Source: an uncultured Prevotella sp.
GTDB lineage: Bacteria; Bacteroidota; Bacteroidia; Bacteroidales; Bacteroidaceae
Reading direction: 5' to 3'
Assembly (NCBI GenBank): GCA_900543155.1
Contig: UQQN01000009.1
Span: 1-40,028, forward strand
DNA: 40,028 nt
How positions within the stretch are numbered: the stretch's first letter is position 1; each line of letters opens with the position of its first letter. Below, piece after piece: positions 32,034 to 40,028 of the stretch. Made by a program: the position numbers and the translations under genes. The notes under the pieces were generated by a model. It did no database searches. It was not told where the DNA came from and was given only the letters and a program-made list of their open reading frames with translations.

Positions 32034-33242
32034 TTATTTGTTATTTTTCCATTGTTCAATGTTGCGTTGGCGTGAACGAGTGATGCTAGCTTTATATACA
32101 GCACAAGTGGTTACCAGGTAGATGCCTGCTTGCACCCATAACATGTACCAATCATGCTGCACATCGCCCAACTCTGCCCCCATATTGTTGATAGCCACGA
32201 AACCATTGATGCCAAAGGTCGAGGGGAAAACGTAGCCTATGGCTTTCCATAATTCGGGGACAGCACTGCCTGGCCATGACAGCCCAGAGATGAACAATAA
32301 GGGCACGGAGGTGAACACGATAAGCATAATGCACATTTCGCGATGGCGTACAAAGGCACTCACTGTCATGCTAAACAATATGCAAGCAATGACAAATGGG
32401 GTGGCAAAAAGGGCAATGTTCCAAGGGTTGCCTATTTGGTTAAGATGGAACAGATGGGGCACTACGCCCAATACATATACGCTGAGTGGAATATATACCA
32501 ACAAATAGGCTCCACCCTTTCCTAACACAATGCGCAAAAGTCCGCGGTGGTGGCGCTCTACGGGCACAAGGTTGCGAAACTGATTGTGCTCGCGTGCGGT
32601 GCCTGCGGCCATACCCACACCAAGTAATAGGGTTTGCTGAATGATGAGAATGAGCACGGCTGGAATAAGGAAGGTGGCAAATCCGTTTTGTGGATTATAG
32701 AGCGACACTTCCTCATATTTTATGGGGTGTTCTGCCACTTGGTCTTGTTCGGCTGTGGTACCTCCGCTGCGCTTTACCTTTATGTCAGCGTTCATGGCCA
32801 AGCTTACATTGGTATTTGCTGTAAGCACGCTTTTGTAGTAGAGCATTCCACTCATATCGGCAAAAGCACTGACATATACTTGTTCGCCACGACTAAGTTT
32901 TTCGGTGAAATCGCGTGGAATGTATACTGCGCCATAAGCATTGCGGTGCTTAATAAGGCTTATGGCTTCGCCCATGTTGGCACAATACGAGATGATATGT
33001 ACATCGGCAGAGGCATCAAGATGACGCAAATATTCGCGGCTTTGCGTGGTACGACAATCGTCTACCACAGCGATAGGCACTTCGCGCACTACCTCGTTGG
33101 TATAAATAAAACTGTAAAGTAGCGGATAGCCTAAGGGCACAAGAAAGAAGAAGATGATTACGCCCTTGTCGCGGATTATCGTCTTCAGTTCCTCGCGAAA
33201 TATGTAGTTGAAGTCTGTAAAGGCTTGTCGGATATTAAACAT
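32034..33242 (-). CDS. ABC-2-type transporter permease (distal)
   Basis: A 402-residue inner-membrane permease of the ABC2_membrane_3 type. One N-terminal helix (GVIIFFFLVPLGYPLLYSFI) is followed by a long periplasmic domain and then about five C-terminal helices (FLIPAVLILIIQQTLLLGVG, AHLLVYIPLSV-like segment, FVIACILFSMTV, MLIVFTSVPLLFISGLSWPG). The GLSWP motif is typical of this group (YhhJ/YbhR-like). Last gene of the TolC-HlyD-permease-permease operon, 83 bp after the preceding permease. The export substrate is unknown. No ATPase is encoded in the operon. Confidence 0.87.
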   Translation of the reverse strand: MFNIRQAFTDFNYIFREELKTIIRDKGVIIFFFLVPLGYPLLYSFIYTNEVVREVPIAVVDDCRTTQSREYLRHLDASADVHIISYCANMGEAISLIKHRNAYGAVYIPRDFTEKLSRGEQVYVSAFADMSGMLYYKSVLTANTNVSLAMNADIKVKRSGGTTAEQDQVAEHPIKYEEVSLYNPQNGFATFLIPAVLILIIQQTLLLGVGMAAGTAREHNQFRNLVPVERHHRGLLRIVLGKGGAYLLVYIPLSVYVLGVVPHLFHLNQIGNPWNIALFATPFVIACILFSMTVSAFVRHREMCIMLIVFTSVPLLFISGLSWPGSAVPELWKAIGYVFPSTFGINGFVAINNMGAELGDVQHDWYMLWVQAGIYLVTTCAVYKASITRSRQRNIEQWKNNK

Positions 33243-33325
33243 AATTCCTTGTTGTTTTTTAAGGGGACAAAAAATCTGATTTTAGAATTTTAAAATCATA
33301 ATTTTTAGAACCACCTTTTATACCA

Positions 33326-34480
33326 TTAGGGCTCGTAGGCGTAGGTCTTCATTACTTTCTTTAATCGTCCTAAGAAGGGGATGGGAAGAATCATAAAGCT
33401 TACCATCGACAATACAAAAGGCCAAGCATTGGCAAGGGCATAACCATCGAGCGCACTGTTTACGTAGAGTAAATAGTAGTGGCGCAGGGGGAAGAGGTAA
33501 GAGAGTCCTTGCAATATGGGATGCATCGCCATTACAGGAAATGACATGCCCGATATGCTGAATGATATGACGCCCCAAAGCGAGGCAGCAGAAAGTCCCA
33601 AGCGTAGGGTGGGGAGCATAGTAAACATAAACACGCCCAAGCCCTGACAAGCTAACACAAAGAGTGCCATGACGCACCACATGCGAGCAATGCCACAGTT
33701 GCAGGGAAAGTGTAGGTAGCCATAGAGCAATAACACATAAATGGTGCCCATTAACAAAAAGACGATGCTTTGCGGAATGAGTTTGCTAGTTAATGCTACC
33801 ACGATAGAGTCGTTTGACGATTTCATCAGCTCGTCTGACGAGCCAAACTTTAACTCTGTGCCTAAACTATATACGCTTGTCATGAATATGAAGATGCCCA
33901 GCATGCCTGGTATAATGATATTCGACAAGTAGATGTTGTAGTTTAGCCATGGATTGCCCACTGCATGCATATCGATGACCACAGGTTGCAAATAAGCCAT
34001 GGCTTGTTTTTCGGTAGCCCCCTTGGCATAAAGCACTTTGCGTGAGGCAGCACCCGATGCTAACTCCGACATCATGCGCATGTCGCGATAGAGCAGTGAA
34101 CCTGCAACGAGGTAGGAGTAGTTGGTGTAGAACGACACCGTGGGCACACGTTGCAATTGTGCTTGCTTAGTTGTTCCGTGCGGTATAAGGTAGAAACCAT
34201 AAATTTCTCCGCGTTGAACAGCTCTACGAGCATCTGTTACGTTGGCATATTCTTGAGTGATGTCGCTCATTTGAAAAGAGTTGAGATTACGCGCCAAAGT
34301 ACGTGTGGTAGCGGTGTGATCTTCGTCTACCAACCCCATGGGCAAATTCTCGGGCAAGCCCTGTTTCATGAGCGACGTGAAGAAGTAGTAGCAGAATAGT
34401 GGTGCCAAAACCATACAAAAAATGTAGATGGGTTGGTGTGCCATGCGCTTCCACTCTCTGCTAAATAATCCCCAGTTCAT
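33326..34480 (-). CDS. ABC-2-type transporter permease (proximal)
   Basis: A 384-residue paralogue of the distal permease. N-terminal helix PIYIFCMVLAPLFCYYFFTS, a large periplasmic region, then C-terminal helices (IIPGMLGIFIFMTSVYSLGT, QSIVFLLMGTIYVLLLYGYL, CVMALFVLACQGLGVFMFTM, LWGVISFSISGMSFPVMAMH). SFSISGMSFP corresponds to SGLSWP in the distal permease, showing common ancestry. The two would form a heterodimeric channel. It begins 33 bp after the HlyD gene. Confidence 0.87.
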   Translation of the reverse strand: MNWGLFSREWKRMAHQPIYIFCMVLAPLFCYYFFTSLMKQGLPENLPMGLVDEDHTATTRTLARNLNSFQMSDITQEYANVTDARRAVQRGEIYGFYLIPHGTTKQAQLQRVPTVSFYTNYSYLVAGSLLYRDMRMMSELASGAASRKVLYAKGATEKQAMAYLQPVVIDMHAVGNPWLNYNIYLSNIIIPGMLGIFIFMTSVYSLGTELKFGSSDELMKSSNDSIVVALTSKLIPQSIVFLLMGTIYVLLLYGYLHFPCNCGIARMWCVMALFVLACQGLGVFMFTMLPTLRLGLSAASLWGVISFSISGMSFPVMAMHPILQGLSYLFPLRHYYLLYVNSALDGYALANAWPFVLSMVSFMILPIPFLGRLKKVMKTYAYEP

Positions 34481-34513
34481 GTGATATGGTGTTTGGTTGG
34501 GAATTCAACAATG

Positions 34514-35503
34514 TTATTTAGTTGCTGAAGGCAAAATTACGCTCATACCAGGGCGCAAACCTTCTACCTTGTTGATGGGCGAAGCCTTCACCTCAAAGGT
34601 CTTCATGTCGAACTGACCTGTGGTTTTAGTGGCCTTCCATGCTGCGTACGAGCCGAGGTCTTTCATGTAATACACCTTCAGCGTTACCTCTTTATTGCCC
34701 AAAGCAGGAATGGTAGCCTTAAATGTTTGGTTCATTTTAAAGTTGTTGAGGTGGTCTTCGCGAATGTTGAAGGTTACCCACATATCGTTCATCAAGGCAA
34801 TGTTCATGATGGGAGCACCTGTTCCTACTAACTCGCCAATCTGAGGGAAGATATCTGTCACCTCACCATCGGCAGAGGCTAAGAGTACGGTTTCTTTGAT
34901 GTAAGAGTTTACTTCGCTTACGGCACCACGCGCACGATTCACTAAGGCAGCAGCAGCTTCTTTGTCTTCGCGTTCGGCACCATTCTTAGCCATGTCATAT
35001 TGTGACTTGGCAGCGCGTTCGGTGGCAATGGCTGCATCGCGTTGAGCGGTCACTTCGTCGAGTTTTTGTGCGGTCATTACGCCTTGTTCTGTAAGGCGTT
35101 TTACACGTGCATACGACTTTTCGGCAATGTCGACACCTGCTTTTGCTTTTTGCCACATTTCGTAGGCACCAGCTATTTGTTCTTGGCGTGCGCCTTTTTC
35201 TGCTTTACGGTTTTGGGCAGCAGCAGCGGCTTCGGCAGCTTGTGCTTGCGTCAGTTTTGCGTTTACCTCGGGTGCTTCAAGAATGGCGAGTGTGTCACCA
35301 GCGTGTACGTATTCGCCCTCCTTAACCATGTATTTAAGAATACGGCCTGGCACTTTGCTCGAAACGCGGTATTCTGTCACGTCGGCTTGTCCTTGAATGG
35401 TGTCGGGTTCATTGTCAAAGGCATAAAGACTGCCGATGATTACCAAAACGATGATGCCGGCAAGAATAAAGATGGCCGGAAGAAAATTTGCTTTCTGTTT
35501 CAT
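34514..35503 (-). CDS. HlyD-family periplasmic adaptor (membrane fusion protein)
   Basis: A 329-residue periplasmic adaptor linking an inner-membrane transporter to TolC. The N-terminal anchor is FLPAIFILAGIIVLVIIGSL. The first lipoyl half is VTEYRVSSKVPGRILKYMVK and VKEGEYVHAGDTLAILEAPE; an Ala/Lys/Glu-rich coiled-coil hairpin follows (~90-195); the second lipoyl half is KETVLLASADGEVTDIFPQI; and a beta-barrel ends at EGLRPGMSVILPSATK. The acidic-rich coiled coil is typical of YbhG/EmrA-like adaptors. Its neighbours define a tripartite exporter. Confidence 0.92.
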   Translation of the reverse strand: MKQKANFLPAIFILAGIIVLVIIGSLYAFDNEPDTIQGQADVTEYRVSSKVPGRILKYMVKEGEYVHAGDTLAILEAPEVNAKLTQAQAAEAAAAAQNRKAEKGARQEQIAGAYEMWQKAKAGVDIAEKSYARVKRLTEQGVMTAQKLDEVTAQRDAAIATERAAKSQYDMAKNGAEREDKEAAAALVNRARGAVSEVNSYIKETVLLASADGEVTDIFPQIGELVGTGAPIMNIALMNDMWVTFNIREDHLNNFKMNQTFKATIPALGNKEVTLKVYYMKDLGSYAAWKATKTTGQFDMKTFEVKASPINKVEGLRPGMSVILPSATK

Positions 35504-35629
35504 TTTCTTTGTATCTATTTGTCACAACTTTCAACGAAGTTGTATAAATTCTTATTTATTGTTTTTCGGTGAATTGCTTGGATGGAGCGCTTTTTATAGG
35601 CTTGCTCTATTGAAGCAATGCAACTAAAA

Positions 35630-37123
35630 TTAGTAGCCCAATGCTTTGTTATAGGCTGCACGACTCAGCTTTATGTCGATTTGTGAGTCAATTTTGTCGC
35701 TATGTGCTTGCAGCCATGCTGTTTGTGCCATGAGTAAATCTGAGGTGGTGATAACGCCTTCTTTAAAACCAATTTGGGCAGTACGCAAGTTCTCTTCAGC
35801 CTTGTCAAGGTTTTTCATGCTAAGGGCAAGTTTGCGGTTTGCCTCGTTCATCTTGAAAGCTTCTTGGTTTACTTGCAATTCAATTTTTTCTTTCGCTTCG
35901 TCGGCTTTGAGCGATGCAATGTTTGCTTCGGTGCGTGCGGCGCGTACTTTATATTTTGTTTCGCCCCAGTTCCACACAGGCACTTTCAGCACTACGCCTA
36001 CAGCCCATGTGCCGCGGAATTTATTTTCAAAACCATTGAACACGTTAGGGTTCGAAATCATATAGCCACCCGTTAGTGCCAATTGGGGCAATACGGAGGC
36101 ACGTTCTACTTTGGCTTTCTCAGCATAAATATTTTGAGCCGTTACCAATTGTGAGAGTTCGGGGCGATTGTTGAAGGCTGTTTGCACGTCGGCTGTAATA
36201 TTTTCTGCGTCGGTGGGTAGGTTCTCCTTGTCCTCGTCAGCCAATTTAGGGGCAGATTCAAGGGGAAGTCCACAAAGTTGACATAGCAACATACGCGACA
36301 GTGTCAATCCGTCTTCTACCTTCATCAGTGTCATTTCGGCTTCGTTGAGTTTCACACTCACTGAGAGTTCGTTGCTTTTGGTGGCAACACCTTCGTGAAT
36401 CATTTTCACAACATCCGAGTCGAGGTGTGCCAACATGTCGCGGTAGCTAATGGCTAAACGGCGTTTGTTAGCTAACGAAACCACTTGCCAATAAGCTTTG
36501 TCTACATCGAGCGAAACCTGTTGTTCGTCGGCTTTAAGTTGTTCTTTAGCCAACTGCTCTTGGTATTTTGTAATGTTCTCGTAAGCTTTAATTTTACCAC
36601 CCATATATAGTGGTTGGGTGAGCAAAATCATTCCCGCTGTCATGTTGCGTGTGTCGGTGCGCAAGGCATCCGTAAGTCCTTGTCCAAAGGCATTGCCTGC
36701 TTGTCCTAATGCACCTTGAATTTGTGGCAACTGTCCTGAAATATTTTGCACGAGTGGTGCAAGTTCTGGGTGCTTTGTCACAATTTGTTGGGCTATTTGT
36801 GCAAATTGACCAGCATATTGTCCGTTGAAGGCATTTACGGCATTCGAACCTAAATTATTCAATGCACTTTTTTGGTCGCTATTTAGTAACGAAATTTCGT
36901 CGCCCGTACGCATATAGCCTGCAGTGAGCGAAACCTTGGGCAAATAGTTGGTATGAGCCGCTTTACGGTCCCATGCAGCCTTCTCCATTTTGGCTTTGCT
37001 TTGTGCCAATTCCTTGTTGTTGCGCAATGCCAATGCACGGCAGCTATCGAGCGAGAGCACACCTTGTGCATTGCTGCACACGCTGCAACATGCCAATGAT
37101 AATATGATAAAAAACTTCTTCAT
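35630..37123 (-). CDS. TolC-family outer-membrane channel
   Basis: A 497-residue outer-membrane efflux protein. The signal peptide is MKKFFIILSLACCSVCSNAQ. Two homologous halves of long helices and short strands follow: LSLDSCRALALRNNKELAQS at the start of repeat one and NRPELSQLVTAQNIYAEKAK at the start of repeat two, with the usual TolC motif KEGVITTSDLLMAQTAWLQA near the end. An insertion of about 60 residues (LGSNAVNAFNGQYAGQFAQI onwards) sits in the first half. ATG 37123 is chosen because it starts the signal peptide; upstream in-frame ATG 37192 precedes it without any signal. First gene of the export operon. Confidence 0.93.
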   Translation of the reverse strand: MKKFFIILSLACCSVCSNAQGVLSLDSCRALALRNNKELAQSKAKMEKAAWDRKAAHTNYLPKVSLTAGYMRTGDEISLLNSDQKSALNNLGSNAVNAFNGQYAGQFAQIAQQIVTKHPELAPLVQNISGQLPQIQGALGQAGNAFGQGLTDALRTDTRNMTAGMILLTQPLYMGGKIKAYENITKYQEQLAKEQLKADEQQVSLDVDKAYWQVVSLANKRRLAISYRDMLAHLDSDVVKMIHEGVATKSNELSVSVKLNEAEMTLMKVEDGLTLSRMLLCQLCGLPLESAPKLADEDKENLPTDAENITADVQTAFNNRPELSQLVTAQNIYAEKAKVERASVLPQLALTGGYMISNPNVFNGFENKFRGTWAVGVVLKVPVWNWGETKYKVRAARTEANIASLKADEAKEKIELQVNQEAFKMNEANRKLALSMKNLDKAEENLRTAQIGFKEGVITTSDLLMAQTAWLQAHSDKIDSQIDIKLSRAAYNKALGY

Positions 37124-37246
37124 CAGTGTTGTGGAAAATTTTAGTTGATGCGTTTCTTTGAAAGTTGTGTAGATGCTTGGTCGTAAAAGCATTACTCGTA
37201 TACATCTAAACTTTTCAGTCTTAACTACTTATCGTTAATATCCTTG

Positions 37247-37254
37247 CAAAGTTA
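37247..37254 (-). promoter_or_regulatory. -7 element upstream of the export operon
   Basis: TAACTTTG on the minus strand, about 124 bp upstream of the tolC-type start codon. No TTTG at the right distance; candidate only. Confidence 0.45.
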
Positions 37255-37324
37255 CGTATTTTATTTATGCCATGCACGTGTGCGACTGATAAAAGGAAAA
37301 ATAGAACAAAATAGCCGAAGTATG

Positions 37325-37368
37325 CAAAAAAAGAATCGACAACATTTGGTTGAAATGCTGTCGATTCT
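37325..37368 (-). terminator. Intrinsic terminator of pta-ackA
   Basis: On the minus strand AGAATCGACAGCATTT (37353-37368) pairs with 37332-37347 (one mismatch), loop CAACC-like, and is followed directly by a run of T (A run at 37325-37332 on the plus strand). The classic terminator layout lies 53 bp after the ackA stop. Confidence 0.88.
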
Positions 37369-37420
37369 GTCTGCTTTCTATCTAAGTGGATAGATAGATT
37401 CTCTTTCTGTTACGGAAAGA

Positions 37421-38611
37421 TTATTTTACCAAGTCGAGTGTATCGCTTGCAATGAGCAATTCTTCGTCGGTAGGAACAATTACCACCTTCACCTTGCTGT
37501 CAGGTGTTGAGATAATTTCCTCTTCGCCAAAGTTCTTCTTGTTCTTTTCAGTGTCTACCTTGATGCCCATGAATTCGAGGTCTTCAATAGCACCCTGACG
37601 AACGTCCCATTGGTGTTCGCCTACACCGGCAGTGAACACTACGATATCTACGCCACCCATTACTGCAGCGTAAGAGCCAATGTACTTCTTAATGCGGTAG
37701 TCGTACATCTCCATAGCCAATTTGCAACGTTCGTTGCCTTCGCGGATACCAGCTTCTACCTCGCGGATATCGCTCGATACGCCCGAGATGCCCTTTACAC
37801 CACTTTCTTTGTTCAAAAGGTCGCTCATTTGGTCGGCATTGAGGCCTTCCTTCTTCATGATGCTGAGCACAGCCGAGGGGTCAACGTCGCCAGAGCGAGT
37901 ACCCATCATCAAACCTTCGAGCGGAGTGAGACCCATTGAGGTGTCTACACACTTGCCATATTTCACTGCCGAAACAGAGGCACCATTACCAATGTGGCAA
38001 GTGATGATACGTACGTCTTCGGGTTTTACACCAAGCATTTCGCATACACGAGCTGTTACAAAACGGTGGCTTGTGCCGTGAGCACCCCAACGACGGATGT
38101 TGTTTTGTTCGTAGTACTTGTAAGGCACGGCATACATATAGGCCTTTGCAGGCATTGTTTGGTGGAAGGCAGTGTCGAATACAAATACCTGGGGCAAGTT
38201 GGGCAACATGTTCTTAACTGCCACATAGCCCTTGAGGTGAGCGTCTGAGTGGAGCGGAGCAAGTTCCATATACTGCTTCCATTCCTGCAACATTTCGTCG
38301 GTTACAATCTGGCTTTTAGTGAAGCGACCACCAGCCACAATGCGGTGACCAGCCGCACCAATCTCGTCCAAGCTCTTGATGGCACCATACATGGGGTTCA
38401 ACAAGGTGTCGAACATGAGTTTGATACCCTCAGTGTGTGTGGGACAGGGCGATTCGATGATTTTTGTTTCACCGTTGATTTTAGTTTTCAAGAAAGAGCC
38501 TTCAAGACCGATCTTTTCGATACCGCCAGCAGCGAGCACCGACTTATCGTCCATCTCATAGAGTTTATACTTAATAGATGAACTGCCGCAGTTGATTACG
38601 AGAATTTTCAT
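37421..38611 (-). CDS. ackA: Acetate kinase
   Basis: Converts acetyl phosphate plus ADP to acetate plus ATP in the cytoplasm; the ATP-yielding step of acetate fermentation. Motifs: MKILVINCGSSSIKYKLYEM (phosphate-binding signature), HRIVAGGRF, VFDTAFHQTMP (catalytic Asp region), ITCHIGNGASVSAVKYGKCV, DTSMGLTPLEGLMMGTRSGD, and VFTAGVGEHQWDVR. 396 residues, normal. It follows pta by 81 bp, with a stem-loop in between (GGTGCTGCGC... about 38642-38680), and ends at the terminator 37325-37368. Confidence 0.97.
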   Translation of the reverse strand: MKILVINCGSSSIKYKLYEMDDKSVLAAGGIEKIGLEGSFLKTKINGETKIIESPCPTHTEGIKLMFDTLLNPMYGAIKSLDEIGAAGHRIVAGGRFTKSQIVTDEMLQEWKQYMELAPLHSDAHLKGYVAVKNMLPNLPQVFVFDTAFHQTMPAKAYMYAVPYKYYEQNNIRRWGAHGTSHRFVTARVCEMLGVKPEDVRIITCHIGNGASVSAVKYGKCVDTSMGLTPLEGLMMGTRSGDVDPSAVLSIMKKEGLNADQMSDLLNKESGVKGISGVSSDIREVEAGIREGNERCKLAMEMYDYRIKKYIGSYAAVMGGVDIVVFTAGVGEHQWDVRQGAIEDLEFMGIKVDTEKNKKNFGEEEIISTPDSKVKVVIVPTDEELLIASDTLDLVK

Positions 38612-38692
38612 ATTTTGGGGTTAGGGAAGTAGGGGTTAGAAGGTGCTGCGCTTTTCAAAAAAAACGAGTGCAGCATCTTTTAAAATCTAAAA

Positions 38693-39706
38693 TTATTCAG
38701 CCTCCTTAGCAGCGATAGCTTGGTTAGCAGTGATGGCTACCATCATGTAAACGTCGTCGATAGAGCAACCACGTGAAAGGTCGTTAACAGGACGAGCAAT
38801 ACCCTGAAGAATAGGACCAATGGCAGTAGCATGACCTAAGCGTTGAACGAGCTTATAGCCAATGTTGCCCACTTCGAGTGAAGGAACAACCAATACGTTA
38901 GCCTTACCAGCAATTTCGCTACCCGGTGCCTTCGAAGCACCTACTGAGGGAACCAAGGCTGCGTCAGCTTGCAATTCACCATCAATCTTCAATTCGGGAG
39001 CCATTTCTTTAGCAATGCTCAAGGCCTCAGTAACCTTGTCTACAACCTCGTGCTTAGCAGAGCCCTTGGTTGAGAAGCTCAACATAGCTACGCGAGGATC
39101 GATGCCTGCAACAGCCTTAGCTGTTTGAGCGGTGCAAACAGCAATCTGAGCCAACTGGTTAGCATCGGGTACGGGAGTAACAGCCACGTCACCCATTACG
39201 AGAACGCCATTGTCACCACATTCAGGAGCGTGAGTAAGAAGCAACATTGCACCGCTCACACAGTTAATGCCAGGTGCTGTCTTGATAATCTGCAAGGCAG
39301 GACGAAGCACATTGCCTGTAGTGTTGCGTGCACCTGCCAACTGACCATCGGCATCACCGCTCTTAATAATCATGCAACCGAAGTAAAGAGGGTCGAGCAC
39401 TTTTTTGCGAGCCTCCTCAATGGTCATGCCTTTTTTCTTGCGGAGTTCTGCAAGGAGTTCAGCATATTCTTCTTTCTTAGGGCTTGTGGCAGGGTCGATG
39501 ATAGTGGCCTTGTCGATGTTGCCCAGTCCCCACTGTTTAGCCAAGTTGTGAATTTCTTCTACATTGCCAAGAATAATGAGGTCTGCCACGCCGTCAGTCA
39601 GAATTTGGTTGGCGGCTTTCAAAGTGCGTTCTTCTGTACCTTCAGGAAGAACGATGCGCTGCTTGTTGGCTTTAGCGCGTGCAATAAGTTGTTCAATAAG
39701 TTCCAT
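38693..39706 (-). CDS. pta: Phosphate acetyltransferase
   Basis: Converts acetyl-CoA plus phosphate to acetyl phosphate plus CoA. The single catalytic domain has IVLPEGTEERTLKAANQILT at the N-terminus, the substrate region RNTTGNVLRPALQIIKTAPG, LMLLLTHAPECGDNGVLVMGDVAV-type core (here GAMLLLTHAPEC), and ANVLVVPSLEVGNIGYKLVQ near the end. At 337 residues it is the short form without the regulatory N-terminal domains of E. coli Pta. Upstream of ackA, probable operon; a candidate -7 element (TAACTTTG, minus strand, 39834-39841) lies 128 bp upstream. Confidence 0.96.
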   Translation of the reverse strand: MELIEQLIARAKANKQRIVLPEGTEERTLKAANQILTDGVADLIILGNVEEIHNLAKQWGLGNIDKATIIDPATSPKKEEYAELLAELRKKKGMTIEEARKKVLDPLYFGCMIIKSGDADGQLAGARNTTGNVLRPALQIIKTAPGINCVSGAMLLLTHAPECGDNGVLVMGDVAVTPVPDANQLAQIAVCTAQTAKAVAGIDPRVAMLSFSTKGSAKHEVVDKVTEALSIAKEMAPELKIDGELQADAALVPSVGASKAPGSEIAGKANVLVVPSLEVGNIGYKLVQRLGHATAIGPILQGIARPVNDLSRGCSIDDVYMMVAITANQAIAAKEAE

Positions 39707-40028
39707 AAAAAACTTTTATGTATACTATTTTTTATATGTGTTATTTGATATTCAAAAAGTATTGAAATCCTATAGTTTAAGATCAGGGTTAAAACTATAA
39801 TCTTACATTAGATTCCCATATCCTTAGAAAATGCAAAGTTACTTACTTTTATTCTTATCTTCGCCAAAAAAGTGAATAAAAACGTGTGCGAGTGGTTTTA
39901 TTTGTGTTTTAGGCTCGTTCTTGTGTTTCTATCTGTAGGGGAAATTTGTATTTAATACCCCCCCCCAAGTTCCCTTCACATACCTGGCTACCTTATCTCA
40001 CCCCTAACGGGGTAACCCATTAAAATAA
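39707..40028 (-). other. Region upstream of pta
   Basis: A 322-bp gap to the window edge without a gene. It holds the candidate -7 element TAACTTTG (minus strand, 39834-39841) with a possible TTTG 23 nt further away, a run of nine C (39958-39966), and a 51-nt inverted copy of part of the large palindrome (39971-40021). Confidence 0.6.
39971..40021 (-). repeat. 51-nt inverted copy of part of the palindrome at 3819-4020
   Basis: Bases 39971-40021 are the reverse complement of 3856-3906 with one mismatch (50 of 51; position 3895). The match stops abruptly on both sides (39970 and 40022). No matching second arm is seen in this locus. Confidence 0.88.

Noticed and set aside
23131..33314. Shared string TTTTTAGAACCACC at about 23134 and 33301
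   Set aside because: Only two short copies, in different orientation relative to genes; too short to claim a repeat family.

Overview
The window reads as chromosomal DNA of a Bacteroidales bacterium, most likely Prevotella or a close relative. The reasons are the promoter grammar (TTTG, then 19-20 nt, then TAnnTTTG, in front of several genes), lipoproteins whose lipidated Cys is followed by acidic residues, a secreted M6 peptidase with what looks like a type IX secretion sorting tail, NigD-like and DUF4834-like proteins, and the gene pairs folP-cdaA and psd-pssA. The species call is inference. No tRNA, rRNA, CRISPR array or prophage was found.

Layout. 1-1162 is a complete IS982-type insertion sequence whose left inverted repeat begins at base 1. 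1326-3564 (minus) holds an RluA-type pseudouridine synthase, fabG and a TetR regulator. 3565-5864 is a repeat-rich, decayed stretch: promoter-bearing tandem repeats, a 200-bp palindrome, an 11-bp repeat array, and two broken genes (an S8-peptidase-like N-terminus and a PEGA/TonB-C protein). pflB (plus) follows. 8342-15547 (minus) is a long co-directional run: PASTA protein, RluD-like synthase, ddl, acyltransferase, NigD-like lipoprotein, GNAT and phytase-like esterase protein. A split LysO exporter and a PepSY-like lipoprotein (minus) follow, separated by more repeats. 18858-27944 (plus) holds tex, tadA, yraN, a YjbR-like gene, birA, a MATE pump, pyrH and the M6 peptidase. 28027-39706 (minus) holds DUF4834, pssA, psd, cdaA, folP, a four-gene export operon (TolC, HlyD, two ABC-2 permeases) and pta-ackA.

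How it fits together. PflB, Pta and AckA form a mixed-acid route from pyruvate to formate, acetate and ATP, with the two parts about 30 kb apart and no activating enzyme for PflB nearby. PASTA, RluD and Ddl tie cell-wall synthesis to translation functions. Psd and PssA make phosphatidylethanolamine; FabG and the acyltransferase feed lipid synthesis. CdaA makes the second messenger c-di-AMP.

The most unusual content lies between genes. Three loci (upstream of the TetR, PASTA and LysO genes) carry homologous tandem repeats of 73-88 bp. At each locus the unit nearest the gene holds a -7 element, and the variable base of that element recurs in all the other units of the same locus. Also present are two 11-bp-period arrays sharing one consensus, a 183-bp palindrome, a 51-nt sequence shared between the large palindrome and the last bases of the window, and a family of purine-rich intergenic stem-loops.
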